A DNA stretch of 64,000 nucleotides from Nannocystis pusilla. GTDB taxonomy: Bacteria; Myxococcota_A; Polyangia; Nannocystales; Nannocystaceae. The position numbers and the translations under genes are program-made. Numbering within the stretch: the stretch's first letter is position 1; each line of letters starts with the position of its first letter. Of the stretch, positions 23,717 through 32,533 are shown one piece after another. The stretch lies in assembly GCF_020073745.1 (NCBI RefSeq), contig NZ_JAIRAU010000001.1, positions 62,001-126,000 of the forward strand, in the 5' to 3' direction. A model generated the notes under the pieces. The model was not told where the DNA came from, ran no database searches, and saw only the letters and a program-made list of their open reading frames with translations.

Positions 23717-24796
23717 ATGCGGGTCGCGTCCACGCTCCTCGGCCTCAGTCTCCTCGCCGCGTGTACCAGCGAGTTCACCTTCACCGACTCGGTCAACAGC
23801 CGGCTGTACGAGTTCAAGCCGCGCGCCGAGTTCGGCGACGAGCTCAGCACGCCGTACGTGCTCGGGGCGCAGTTCGAGGTGTTCGTCGAGGACAACGACC
23901 AGGAGACCGACTTCGTCGACTGGAAGGTCGAGAGCACCGACCCGAAGGTCCTGCAGCTGCGCGCTGCGCCGTACCGCGTGGGCGCGCACATCCTCGCGGT
24001 CGAGGTCGCCGCGGCCGGCGAGGGCGTCACCGAGCTGCTGTTGCGTGACACCTCCGGCGCGATCCGTGGCAGCGCCGCCGTCGAGGTCAAGCGGCCGACC
24101 CGCGCCAAGTTGTTCGCCGCGCCGATCTACGCGCTCGACAACTCCGACTTCCGCGGCGAGACCCCGCGCCCGCGGATCGTCGTCGGCGGCACCGCGACCT
24201 TCGCCGTCGAGTATCTGCACAACGACATCCGCCTGCAGGGCTCGACCGACATCCAGGCCGTGGGCAGCACGGCGATCGACGCCGCGGTGCGGCACTCCGA
24301 GCTGGTCGACAACCGCAATTGGTTGCAGGTCAGCGTCGGCGCCGAGGGCCGGCACAGCGCCGAGTTGTGGCTCGGCGATCTGCTCGTCGAGCAGATCGAC
24401 ATCGACGGCGTGCGCCCGAGCATGATCGCCGGCATCGAGCTGATCGACGGCGACGCGTCCAATCCGGACGAGCTCGCCGGCGAGTGGTTGCTCGTCGCGC
24501 AGGCGGTGGCCGAGGACAAGCAGCCGATCTACGGCGTCGACTTCGACTGGGCCCTGCCCGACCGCGGGTTCACCGAGCCGGGCGACGTGTTCATCTACGA
24601 GCACGACCCCGATCAAGAGTTCCGTCGCGTCACCGCGCGCGCCTACGGCGTCGAGTCTGCGGTCTCGGTGCGCCTCGCGGCCGGTGAGCCGGCCTCGTCG
24701 AACGACACCTCGCTGACCTGCTCGGTCACGGGCGGACCTGCGCCGTGGGCCCTCGGCCTGTTGTTGCTCGGCCTGCGTCGTCGTCGGCGCGACTGA
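23717..24796 (+). CDS. lipoprotein with C-terminal MYXO-CTERM sorting signal
   Basis: 359 aa. The N-terminal signal peptide ends in a lipobox (LGLSLLAAC). The body has beta-rich, Ig-like stretches (AAAGEGVTELLLRDTSG, VVGGTATFAVEYLHNDIRLQ). The C-terminus CSVTGGPAPWALGLLLLGLR plus four further basic residues is a textbook MYXO-CTERM signal: Cys, small Gly/Pro patch, membrane helix, Arg cluster. Proteins of this class are processed at the Cys and displayed on the surface in myxobacteria. Having both a lipobox and a MYXO-CTERM is noteworthy. A TTGAGC/TAGCTT pair with 17-bp spacing ends 6 bp before the ATG, so transcription may be nearly leaderless. Confidence 0.8.
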   Translation: MRVASTLLGLSLLAACTSEFTFTDSVNSRLYEFKPRAEFGDELSTPYVLGAQFEVFVEDNDQETDFVDWKVESTDPKVLQLRAAPYRVGAHILAVEVAAAGEGVTELLLRDTSGAIRGSAAVEVKRPTRAKLFAAPIYALDNSDFRGETPRPRIVVGGTATFAVEYLHNDIRLQGSTDIQAVGSTAIDAAVRHSELVDNRNWLQVSVGAEGRHSAELWLGDLLVEQIDIDGVRPSMIAGIELIDGDASNPDELAGEWLLVAQAVAEDKQPIYGVDFDWALPDRGFTEPGDVFIYEHDPDQEFRRVTARAYGVESAVSVRLAAGEPASSNDTSLTCSVTGGPAPWALGLLLLGLRRRRRD

Positions 24797-24913
24797 GCGA
24801 GGATTCGCGCTCGGCGAGATCCGGAGGAGCCCTTCCGGCGCGAGCGGGGATCCCCGCTTCTGGTGACGAGAATTCCCCCTGCCGTGTTAGCGTGCGGCAT
24901 CGGGGAGTTTTTC

Positions 24914-26298
24914 ATGAGAAACGAGCTTAAAACCCTTATCGCCGCGTCGGTGGTGTTCGCCTGCGGTGACAGCGCGGCCGCGACGACGCCGGCGGCGGCG
25001 CCACGCTGACGCCCACCTCGAGCGCGACGGCGACGATGACCGCGACCGAGACGGCCGGCGTGTCGGAGACCGCGGCTCCGACCGGCGAGACGCCGACGAT
25101 GGGCACCGGCAGCGAGAGCAACGGCACCAGCCCGACCGACCCGACCGACGGCGTCACCGGCACCGCCACGAACGACAGCGGACCGAAGTTCGACCTCGGC
25201 ATCGTGCCCGACGGCGGCATGGGCTGCGGCGGCGGCGGCGGCGACGAACCTGACTTTTCGTACATCTGGGTCGCCAACAGCGGCCAGGGCACGATGAGCA
25301 AGATCAACACGGTGAACCTGGTCGAGGAGGGGCGCTACATCGTCCGCCCCGACTCGGCGGGCAGCCCCTCGCGCACCTCGGTCAACCTCTCGGGCGACGT
25401 CGTGATCGCCAACCGCAACGGCGGCCTGACCAAGGTGTACGCGCAGTCCGAGCGGTGCGCCGACACCAACGGGATGCCGGGGATCCAGACCGCGGCCGAC
25501 GCCAACTTCCTGCCGTGGGGCGTCGAGGAGTGCGTCGCCTGGTACACGCCGATGAGCTACATCAGCCAGCGGCCGGTCGCGTGGACGCAGGGCAACTTCA
25601 ACCAGGCGACCTGCCAGTGGGAGAACCAGAAGGTCTGGACCTCCGGCAACAACGACGACTTCGTCAACGCCGACAACCAGCTCGACATCCTGCTCGTCAA
25701 CGGCGACACCGGGGCGATCGAGGCCACCGTCAACGTGGTCGGCGTGACCCCCGACTACTACGGGATCTACGGCGCCGCGGTCGACGGCGACGGCAACTTC
25801 TGGGGCTCGCAGCTCAGCATGGGCCAGCTGGTCTTCGTCGACCGCGTGACCCTGCAGTACAAGCTGTGGCCGATGGCGCTGCCGGGCTACGGCATGACCG
25901 TCGACTCGAAGGGCTTCGTGTGGACGTGCAGCGGCTCCGGCGCGGCCCGCTTCGACCCGATGACCGAGACCTGGCAGACCCTCGCGGTCCCCGGCGGCGA
26001 CGGCTGCATGGAGGACGGCAACGGCACGCTCTACATGTCCGGCGCGGGGGCGACGATCCTCGCCATCGACACCATGACGATGACGCAGAAGGACACGCTG
26101 GCGATCCCCAGCTACGTCCACGGCATCAGCATCGACTTCTACGGCTACGTCTGGGGCGTGACGCTGCAGGAGCCCTACGCCTACCGTGTCGAGCCGCTGA
26201 CCAAGGTGGTCGACACCTTCACCGGTCTGACCGCGCCCTACACCTACAGCGACATGACCGGCTTCGCCCTCAGCAACGCCGGCTCGCCGTCGGGCTAG
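24914..26298 (+). pseudogene. beta-propeller lipoprotein with apparent -1-base frameshift after the signal peptide
   Basis: A well-placed GGGGAG precedes the ATG at 24914. The frame encodes a signal peptide with lipobox (LIAASVVFACGDS) and stops at 25009. The rest of the gene is open in another frame, used from about 25006. It continues the expected Thr/Ser/Glu-rich stalk (ATMTATETAGVSETAAP) and a large propeller domain with FSYIWVANSGQGTMSKI and GMTVDSKGFVWTCSGSGA, like streptogramin-lyase/NHL proteins. One missing base in the GC-rich run around 24975-25005 would rejoin the parts. This may be a sequencing error, a recent mutation or slippage-controlled expression. An ATG at 25036 exists but gives no signal peptide. 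Confidence 0.6.
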
Positions 26299-26359
26299 TA
26301 TGTGCGAAGAGCCATGTCCTTCGGCGCATGGCGCCGGGGACATGGCCCGCGAGACAGGC
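26298..26359. repeat. 14-bp-phased RCATGT repeat, 5 units
   Basis: GTATGT 26298, CCATGT 26312, GCATGG 26326, ACATGG 26340, ACAGGC 26354. Fills the gap between the convergent propeller and DUF4920 genes and starts at the stop codon of the former. Confidence 0.85.
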
Positions 26360-26383
26360 AGGGTCTCCCGACCCCGCGCCGAC

Positions 26384-27046
26384 CTAGCTGTTCTGGATCT
26401 TCACGCCCGAGGCGGTGAGGACGTACTCGGTGCGCTCGCCGGCGGCCGCGTCCGGGTCCTTGCCGGCGTCCTTCTCGAGGTGCTTGACCTGGGCCTCGGT
26501 GAAGGTGCGGGCCTCGAGGGTGCCCTCGACGACCACCGGCTTGCCCTTGGTGTCCATCGGCACGGTGAAGCTGTGGTCCTTCATGAGGATCCGCGCCTGC
26601 TGTTCGCCGTCCTTCACGACCATCCAGCAGCCCTTCTTCTGGCACACGCTGTCGACGGTGCCGCTGACCTGGACGGCGTCCTTGGGCAGCGCGTCCTTGC
26701 CGGCGGCGAGGATCGGGCCGAGCGCGCGGGTCTCCTTGAGCGCGAACGCGGCGCCGAAGTGGCCCGGCTCGCCGGTGGCGGGAGTGTCGTGACCGCCGCC
26801 GTGCGGGCAGTCGGCCTCGTCGTCGCCTTCCTTCTTGTTGTGAGCGTCGGCGTAGATGCAGCCCTCTTCGGCCTCGTGCTTCTCGGGCGCGGCGGCGGCG
26901 ACCTTCGCGGGCTCGGCGGCCTTCGCGGGCTCGGCGACCTTCGCGGGCTCGGCTGCGGGCTGGGCGGCGGGAGCAGCGGCGCCGCCCTGGCAGGCGACGA
27001 CGGTGCATCCGAGGAGCGAGGCGAGGATCGCGTGGCGGACGTGCAT
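26384..27046 (-). CDS. DUF4920-containing lipoprotein
   Basis: 220 aa from the ATG at 27046; an upstream in-frame ATG lacks support. Signal peptide with lipobox (SLLGCTVVAC). An Ala/Pro/Glu/Lys repeat linker follows, with the unit AEPAKVAEPAK repeated. A short Cys/His segment (EEGCIYADAH, DCPHGGGHD) comes next, then the DUF4920 core VSGTVDSVCQKKGCWMVVKD with a CxxxxC pair. It is an exported protein of unknown role; DUF4920 has an OB-like fold. The Cys/His stretch could bind metal, which is speculation. Its stop codon faces a five-unit repeat array shared with the propeller gene. Confidence 0.75.
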   Translation of the reverse strand: MHVRHAILASLLGCTVVACQGGAAAPAAQPAAEPAKVAEPAKAAEPAKVAAAAPEKHEAEEGCIYADAHNKKEGDDEADCPHGGGHDTPATGEPGHFGAAFALKETRALGPILAAGKDALPKDAVQVSGTVDSVCQKKGCWMVVKDGEQQARILMKDHSFTVPMDTKGKPVVVEGTLEARTFTEAQVKHLEKDAGKDPDAAAGERTEYVLTASGVKIQNS

Positions 27047-27139
27047 GGCGCGGAGTGTGAAAGGGCGACCATGGGCTGTCAATCGGTGCCTGCCTCACAC
27101 CTGGACCGGGGCTGCGAAGCCGCGTAAACCAGGCCGGAC

Positions 27140-28852
27140 ATGCCCGCAGCGCACCGCCCGACGCTCTCGTGGACCCTCGCTCTCGGCCTGCTCGCCGCCT
27201 GCACGCGCGAGCCGGGCGCGATGTCGACGGTCCACGCGCCCGAGATCCCGGAGGCCGGCCCACGGCCGCGTCTGGTGGTGCTGCTCGTGGTCGACCAGAT
27301 GCGCGCCGACTACCTCACGCGCTACGCCGACCTCTATTCCGGCGGCCTGGCCCGCTTGCGCCAGCAGGGCGCGCTGTTCGAGGAGGCCCACATCCAGCAC
27401 GCGCTGACCTTCACCGCCCCCGGACACGCCAGCGCGTCGACCGCGACCCACCCGAGCCACCACGGCATCATCGAGAACGAGTGGTACGACCGCGCCGCCC
27501 GGCGCAAGGCCTACGCGGCCGACGACCGCGACGCGCGGATCGTCGCCACCGGCGCGCGCGCGGGCTCGCCCGACGGGCGCTCGCCGGAGCAGCTGATGCG
27601 CCCGGCGATCGGTGACTGGCTCAAAGAACAGGTCCCGAAGGCCAGGGTGTTCTCGGTCGCCTTCAAGGACCGCTCGAGCGTGATGATGGGCGGGCAGCAC
27701 CCCGACCGCGCCTACTGGTTCGACGCCGCGGCGGCCGGCTACGTGTCGTCGAGCTGGTACGGCGACGCGCTGCCCGGATGGGTCGCCGAATTCAACGCCG
27801 GCGGCGCCGTGTTCCTGCGCTTCGCCGAGGGCTGGCAGCGCCAGCGCGAGCCCGCGGCGTACTCACGCTCGGGCGCCGACAAGGCCGAGTGGGAGGCCGA
27901 CGGCGCGCACACCGAGCTGCCGCACGGCTTCGACGACGGCACGCCGCAGGCGCGCGAGAAGTTCTTGAAGGAGCTGCAGTGGACCCCGTTCGGCGACGAG
28001 CTCACGCTCGCGTTCGCCGGCCGGCTGATCCGCGAGGAGCAGCTCGGTCGCGACGCCGACCCCGACATCCTGCTGGTCAGCTGCTCGAGCGCCGACTACG
28101 TCGGCCACCGCTACGGGCCGATGAGCCACGAGGCCCAGGACTACTACATGCGCCTCGACGGCTACCTCGACGTGTTCCTGCGCGAGCTCGACGCCCAGGT
28201 CGGCGCCGGCAACTACGTCCTCGCCCTCACCGCCGACCACGGCGCGATCCCGGTCCCGGAACAGCTGGCGCAGCAGGGCCAGAAAGAGGCCCGGCGCGTC
28301 GTCCTGGCCGACTACGAGCGGCTCGTCACCCGCCAGGTCGGCGCGGCCACGGCGGCGCTCGGCCTGCCGCCGGAGACCTTGCTCGACATCGGCGAGGACG
28401 GCGTGTGGCTCGACGTCGCCGCGGCCGAGGCCAAGGGGGTCGCGCCGGCGAAGCTGCGCGCGGCCGTCGGCCAGCAGCTCGCCGCGCTCGACTTCGTCGC
28501 CGAGGTCTTCACCGCCGACGTGCTGACGGGCGACGCCCCCGACACCGGCGCGTCCGTGTTCCTCGAAGGCTACCGGCGCAGCTTCTTCCCCGGCCGCAGC
28601 CCCGACGTGACGATGCGCTTCAAGGAGTGGACGCTCGCCGCCAGCTTCCCGCGGGGCACCAGCCACGGGTCGCCGTACCGCTACGACACGCACGTGCCGC
28701 TGATCTTCTTCGGCGGGCCGGTGGTGGCGAAGACGCTCGCGGAGCCGGTCGGGACCGTCGACGTCGCGCCGACGCTGGCCGAGTTCATCGCCGTCGACCC
28801 GCCGGCGCAGATCGACGGCCGCAGCCTGGCCAGCCTGGTGACGACGCGATAG
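27140..28852 (+). CDS. alkaline phosphatase / phosphodiesterase family lipoprotein (PafA-like)
   Basis: 570 aa. Signal peptide with lipobox (LALGLLAACT). PRLVVLLVVDQMRADYLTRY provides the first metal-binding Asp. HALTFTAPGHASASTATHPS carries the Thr nucleophile, as in PafA/type I phosphodiesterases. DILLVSCSSADYVGHRYGP and VLALTADHGAIPVPEQLA supply the remaining metal ligands (Asp-His). RGTSHGSPYRYDTHVPLIFF is the last conserved His region. It should hydrolyse phosphate mono- or diesters outside the cytoplasm. The next lipoprotein gene starts 10 bp later, so they probably form an operon. Confidence 0.88.
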   Translation: MPAAHRPTLSWTLALGLLAACTREPGAMSTVHAPEIPEAGPRPRLVVLLVVDQMRADYLTRYADLYSGGLARLRQQGALFEEAHIQHALTFTAPGHASASTATHPSHHGIIENEWYDRAARRKAYAADDRDARIVATGARAGSPDGRSPEQLMRPAIGDWLKEQVPKARVFSVAFKDRSSVMMGGQHPDRAYWFDAAAAGYVSSSWYGDALPGWVAEFNAGGAVFLRFAEGWQRQREPAAYSRSGADKAEWEADGAHTELPHGFDDGTPQAREKFLKELQWTPFGDELTLAFAGRLIREEQLGRDADPDILLVSCSSADYVGHRYGPMSHEAQDYYMRLDGYLDVFLRELDAQVGAGNYVLALTADHGAIPVPEQLAQQGQKEARRVVLADYERLVTRQVGAATAALGLPPETLLDIGEDGVWLDVAAAEAKGVAPAKLRAAVGQQLAALDFVAEVFTADVLTGDAPDTGASVFLEGYRRSFFPGRSPDVTMRFKEWTLAASFPRGTSHGSPYRYDTHVPLIFFGGPVVAKTLAEPVGTVDVAPTLAEFIAVDPPAQIDGRSLASLVTTR

Positions 28853-28862
28853 CGTGCGGGCC

Positions 28863-29987
28863 ATGGCCTCGCACGCACCTGTTCTTACGATCGCTCTGAC
28901 CACCCTGCTGTTCGTCCCCGCCTGCGGCGACGACGGCGGCTCGACCACCGAGACCACCGGCGCCACGTCGGGGCCGACGTCGACCGAGACGGCCGGCACG
29001 AGCTCGACGACCGAACCGACCACCGGGACCACGAGCGCAGATCCGACCGCGCCGCCGACGACGACGGCGACCTCGACCGGCGAGGAGGATACGGCGAGCT
29101 CGACCACCGAGCCGGCGACGTCGAGCACGACGGACGAGCAGACCACCGGGCCCGGCCTCGACTGCGTGACGATCATGCCCGGGCCGTTCGCGCCGGAGCT
29201 GGTCGGCGAGGGCTACGACGGCAGCGAGGACCTCGGCTTCGACGGGGCAGGCGGGCTCGCGCTCAAGCGCGACGACGCGGTCGTGATCGTCAGCGCCGAC
29301 CTGCAGGAGACGCAGCTCGCCGACGGCCTGCCGCAGGTCTACGGCACCCGCTTCACCACCTCCGGCGACCTGCTGGTCGCGCTGCCGCAGTCGGGCGACC
29401 TGCTGGCCATCGCCGGCGACGGCACGCTCAACGACCTCGTCGGCGGGCTCGACAGCCCGAACGGGCTCTACGTCGACACGACCGGCCGCGTGTGGCTCAC
29501 CGAGTTCGGCGGCAGCCGGGTCGTCCGCTTCGACGGGTGGAGCCCGGTCACCGTCTACGAGGGCCCGATGGCCTCGACCGCCAACGGGATCGTGCTCGAC
29601 GAGGCGCGCGGCCTGCTGTTCTTCACCAACTACGGCGCGGGCCGGGTGCTCAAGCTCGAGGTCGAGGACCTCGGCGAGGCCATCAGCGAGCCCGTCGAGG
29701 TCCTCGCGGTCCCGGGCGCCGTGCTCGACGGCCTCGCGCTCGACGCGTGCGGCAACGTCTACGCCGTCGACCAGGGCAACGCCCGCCTGTTCCGCGGGAT
29801 CCTCGACGGCGACGCCGGGCTCGTCGGCCAGCCCGAGCTGCTCGCCGAATTCGACAGCGGCGTCGCCAACGCGCAGTTCGGCCAGGGCCCCGGCTGGGAC
29901 CCCGAGAGCATCTACCTGTCGGGCAACCCCGGCGATCTGTGGCGCGTCGCCGTCGGGATCCACGGCGCGCCCATCGGCCTGCCCTGA
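28863..29987 (+). CDS. Thr-rich lipoprotein with NHL/SMP-30-like beta-propeller
   Basis: 374 aa from the ATG at 28863. Signal peptide with lipobox (LLFVPACGDD). About 75 residues are Thr/Ser/Glu stalk (e.g. TTETTGATSGPTSTETAG), then a propeller: GFDGAGGLALKRDDAVVIVS, LVGGLDSPNGLYVDTTGRVW, EFGGSRVVRFDG, DGLALDACGNVYAVDQGNA. The repeated PNG-x-D/G-N-VY motifs resemble gluconolactonase/NHL proteins. It is a surface protein, probably binding or sensing rather than catalytic. Same architecture as the frameshifted gene at 24914. Its 3' end is followed by a four-unit repeat array facing the tonB-like gene. Confidence 0.8.
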   Translation: MASHAPVLTIALTTLLFVPACGDDGGSTTETTGATSGPTSTETAGTSSTTEPTTGTTSADPTAPPTTTATSTGEEDTASSTTEPATSSTTDEQTTGPGLDCVTIMPGPFAPELVGEGYDGSEDLGFDGAGGLALKRDDAVVIVSADLQETQLADGLPQVYGTRFTTSGDLLVALPQSGDLLAIAGDGTLNDLVGGLDSPNGLYVDTTGRVWLTEFGGSRVVRFDGWSPVTVYEGPMASTANGIVLDEARGLLFFTNYGAGRVLKLEVEDLGEAISEPVEVLAVPGAVLDGLALDACGNVYAVDQGNARLFRGILDGDAGLVGQPELLAEFDSGVANAQFGQGPGWDPESIYLSGNPGDLWRVAVGIHGAPIGLP

Positions 29988-30007
29988 CGATCTTTTTAAG
30001 ATTTAAG

Positions 30008-30055
30008 CCATGTTTCAAGGGACATGCTTGTAAGGGCATGTCCGCAAGGGCATGT
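30008..30055. repeat. 14-bp-phased RCATGT repeat, 4 units
   Basis: CCATGT 30008, ACATGC 30022, GCATGT 30036, GCATGT 30050; spacers TTCAAGGG, TTGTAAGG, CCGCAAGG. Between convergent propeller and tonB-like genes. Confidence 0.88.
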
Positions 30056-30057
30056 CT

Positions 30058-30843
30058 CTATTTAAAGGTGATGCGGAACACCTGCGAGGTGCAGGTCTTG
30101 ACCGCCTTGCCCTCGACCATGAACGGGCGGAAGCGCCAGGTCTTGATGGTCGAGCGGATGACCTCGTCGACGCCGGGGTCGCCGGGGAACGCCTTGACGG
30201 TGCGGACCTCGGTGGTGCGGCCGGTGGCGTCGACGCAGAACGCGGTCTCGTTCTCGCCGGGTCGCTTGTCGAACATGCCGGCGCGGGTGGCCGCGAGGCG
30301 GTCCTGGTCGGGGCTCGGGGTGTAGACCGACTGCGCGCGCACGACCGAGAGCGGGACCGGGGCCCGCTGCTCCTGCTTCGGCGGGCGCGCGGTGGCGATC
30401 CCCGTGTTGAAGTTGAGCGGCATGTGGTTGACCCCGGGGATGCCGACGCCGACCCCGGGCACGCCGATCGGTGCCTTGCCGACGGCAGTCGGCGGGCCGT
30501 TGCCGACCGGGCCCGGTCGCGGCTTCGGCGGCGGCAGCAGCTCGGTCACGTCCTCCGGCGGCTCGTCGTCGGGCTCCGGCTCCTCCGGCTCCTGGCGGTC
30601 CTCCGGCTCGCTGCGCGCCGGCGCGGGCGGCAGCGGAGGCGGCGGCAGCGGGGTGTCGAGCGACATCTGCACCATCACGAAGTTGGCGGTCGGCGGGGCG
30701 ACCTGAGCGATGTGCAGCTTGCCCATGAGCCAGGTGAAGCCGATCGCGCCCGTCGTGGCCGCCGCCGCCAGGTGAGCCGCCACCAACATACGCAGACGAC
30801 GACGGCGGTCCGGGGCGTGCTGATCCAGATAGTGCTCGAACAT
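30058..30843 (-). CDS. TonB family energy transducer
   Basis: 261 aa, ATG start. There is one N-terminal membrane helix (MLVAAHLAAAATTGAIGFTW). A Pro/Glu/Asp-rich span of about 60 residues follows (PLPPPPLPPAPARSEPEDRQ), typical of the periplasm-spanning part of TonB. The C-terminal domain has FCVDATGRTTEVRTVKAFPG and IKTWRFRPFMVEGKAV, with the characteristic W-x-F-x-P. It transmits proton-motive force to outer-membrane receptors. No ExbB/ExbD or receptor gene is in the window. Its stop codon lies directly next to a four-unit 14-bp repeat array. Confidence 0.85.
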   Translation of the reverse strand: MFEHYLDQHAPDRRRRLRMLVAAHLAAAATTGAIGFTWLMGKLHIAQVAPPTANFVMVQMSLDTPLPPPPLPPAPARSEPEDRQEPEEPEPDDEPPEDVTELLPPPKPRPGPVGNGPPTAVGKAPIGVPGVGVGIPGVNHMPLNFNTGIATARPPKQEQRAPVPLSVVRAQSVYTPSPDQDRLAATRAGMFDKRPGENETAFCVDATGRTTEVRTVKAFPGDPGVDEVIRSTIKTWRFRPFMVEGKAVKTCTSQVFRITFK

Positions 30844-31174
30844 GTTGTCACATTAACGGCACCCGACCTCGCGCGGACCGGACCGGCTTCGGAACAGACG
30901 CTGACCGTTCGGTCGCGACTGCACGGGCGGGATCGGCCGGTGCCTGTTCCTGTTCCATGGGACAGGTCGTCTCGACCTCGTCCGCGCGCAGCCGTGGCGG
31001 TCGCTCGCGCTCGCCCTCGCGCGCGCGGCCGAGGTGTCGCCCGTGGCCAGAGCAACAAGAGCGACGTCGCGGGCCAGGTGCCGCGGGTCGCCGGTGAGAT
31101 CCTCGCGTGGCTCCTCGTGTGCGACCGCGAACTCGTGCTGGGCCCCGGATGCTGCGCTGTGGCATCGTCGACGC
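30844..31174. other. 331-bp divergent intergenic region
   Basis: Between the tonB-like gene (minus) and the membrane-propeller gene (plus). It holds one 14-bp repeat pair at 30948-30967. I see no supported promoter or small gene. Confidence 0.5.
30948..30967. repeat. 14-bp-phased RCATGT repeat, 2 units
   Basis: TCCTGT at 30948 and ACAGGT at 30962, spacer TCCATGGG. Intergenic. Confidence 0.65.
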
Positions 31175-32395
31175 GTGAGCGTGAGCGACCTGTTGGCTCG
31201 GGGGGCGCGGGTGTTCTACCGCGTCTTCATGTACGTGCAGCTCGTGTTCATCGGCGTGTTCGTACTCGTCGGTCCGTGGTGGGCGCTGCGCGGCGGGCTC
31301 GCGGGGGCGGCGTTGTTGTGCGCGGCGCTCGGGGTGTTGTTCGACACGCGCGCGCTCGCGGAGCTGCTCGAGTGGGCGCCCGCATGGCTGCAGCGCGCGG
31401 CGGTGCGAGTGGCGGTGGCCTCGCATGGGGTCGCGGCCGGCTGGGCGCTGTTGTTGATCGTCTGGCCCATCGATCGCGCGTGGGCGCCGCTGGCCGACAG
31501 CGAGAACTGGTCGGACCCGATCGTCCGCTTCTCGCAGGTCGACGGGTTCGTCGTGCACGACGGCGGCGGCGGCGTGTGGGCGTGGAGCGGCGACGACTGG
31601 CGCGACCTCGGCGTGCCGCCCGGTGGGCGCGCGTGGGAGTTCCACGTCGCGCCCGACGGGGCGCTGTGGACGGCGCCGCAGGGCACCGCGCGGCTCGACC
31701 GCCGCGACCCCGCGACCGGTCGCTGGCACTCGCTGGGCCGCCCGGCCGGCGAGTTCAAGGCGCTGGCGGTCGGCGCGGACGAGCTGCTCGTGACCGTCGG
31801 GGGCGCGCTGCATCGTCTCGATCTGGCGCGAGGGACATGGTCGAAGGAGCAGGCCCTGACCGGCCGGGTGGAGAGCCTCGCGCTCGGCGGCGGCACCGCA
31901 GTGGCCCTGGGAGCGTCGTGGTGGTCACGCGAGGGCCAGGGGGGCGAGTGGGTCGACCTCACCCGGCCCGCCAAGGACAGTCTCGACTACTACTACGCGG
32001 CCGTCGGCGGTCGCGGCTGGCGCTACGCCTGGCACAGCGGCTTGTGGTCGAGCGATCTCCAGGTCGCCGCGCCCGGACGGTCGTTCGAGCGGCGCACGCC
32101 GCCGGCGCCGGACGTCCGGGTGATCGTCGCCGATCCGGACGACGGGGCGCGCGTGGTCGCCGGGTCGTGGGGACAGGGCGTTTGGGGCAGCGACGACGGC
32201 GGCGCGACCTGGACGGCGCTGGGCCTGGAACGGGTCCAGGTGCGCAGCCTGGCCGTCGACTGGCGCCGCGGTGTCGTCTGCGCCGCCTCGTCGAACACCA
32301 TCTGGGACCGCGGGGTGTTCTGCCGCAACGTCCCACACGGACAACCGTCCGGCTCCAGCGCCTCCGAGGGCGACGAATCGAGGGGAACTCCCTGA
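31175..32395 (+). CDS. membrane protein with C-terminal BNR-like propeller
   Basis: 406 aa from the GTG at 31175; a second GTG two codons later is equally possible. The N-terminal ~100 residues carry three membrane helices (VFMYVQLVFIGVFVLVGPWW, HGVAAGWALLLIVWPI). The rest is a beta-propeller of short repeats (GGGGVWAWSGDDWRDLGVPP, WGQGVWGSDDGGATWTALGL) with Asp-box-like SDDGGATW. BNR/Asp-box propellers occur in sialidases and sorting proteins, but no catalytic Arg triad or Tyr is recognisable. Probably an envelope sensor or binding protein. A 14-bp repeat pair is embedded at 31835-31854, encoding GTWSKEQA. Confidence 0.65.
   Translation: MSVSDLLARGARVFYRVFMYVQLVFIGVFVLVGPWWALRGGLAGAALLCAALGVLFDTRALAELLEWAPAWLQRAAVRVAVASHGVAAGWALLLIVWPIDRAWAPLADSENWSDPIVRFSQVDGFVVHDGGGGVWAWSGDDWRDLGVPPGGRAWEFHVAPDGALWTAPQGTARLDRRDPATGRWHSLGRPAGEFKALAVGADELLVTVGGALHRLDLARGTWSKEQALTGRVESLALGGGTAVALGASWWSREGQGGEWVDLTRPAKDSLDYYYAAVGGRGWRYAWHSGLWSSDLQVAAPGRSFERRTPPAPDVRVIVADPDDGARVVAGSWGQGVWGSDDGGATWTALGLERVQVRSLAVDWRRGVVCAASSNTIWDRGVFCRNVPHGQPSGSSASEGDESRGTP
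31835..31854. repeat. 14-bp-phased RCATGT repeat, 2 units
   Basis: ACATGG at 31835 and GCAGGC at 31849, spacer TCGAAGGA. Inside the membrane-propeller gene. Confidence 0.6.
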
Positions 32396-32533
32396 CTTCC
32401 CGAGGCGCGAGCGCCGACTTTTGCGATCTGGTTTACAAAGATTTCCGGCCTCGAGTTGCGTCGATGGATGGATCGGGTGTTCCGGCCCATAGTAGTCTTC
32501 CGTCCGTGGGGCGGAACGCCTGGAGTCGGTGTC

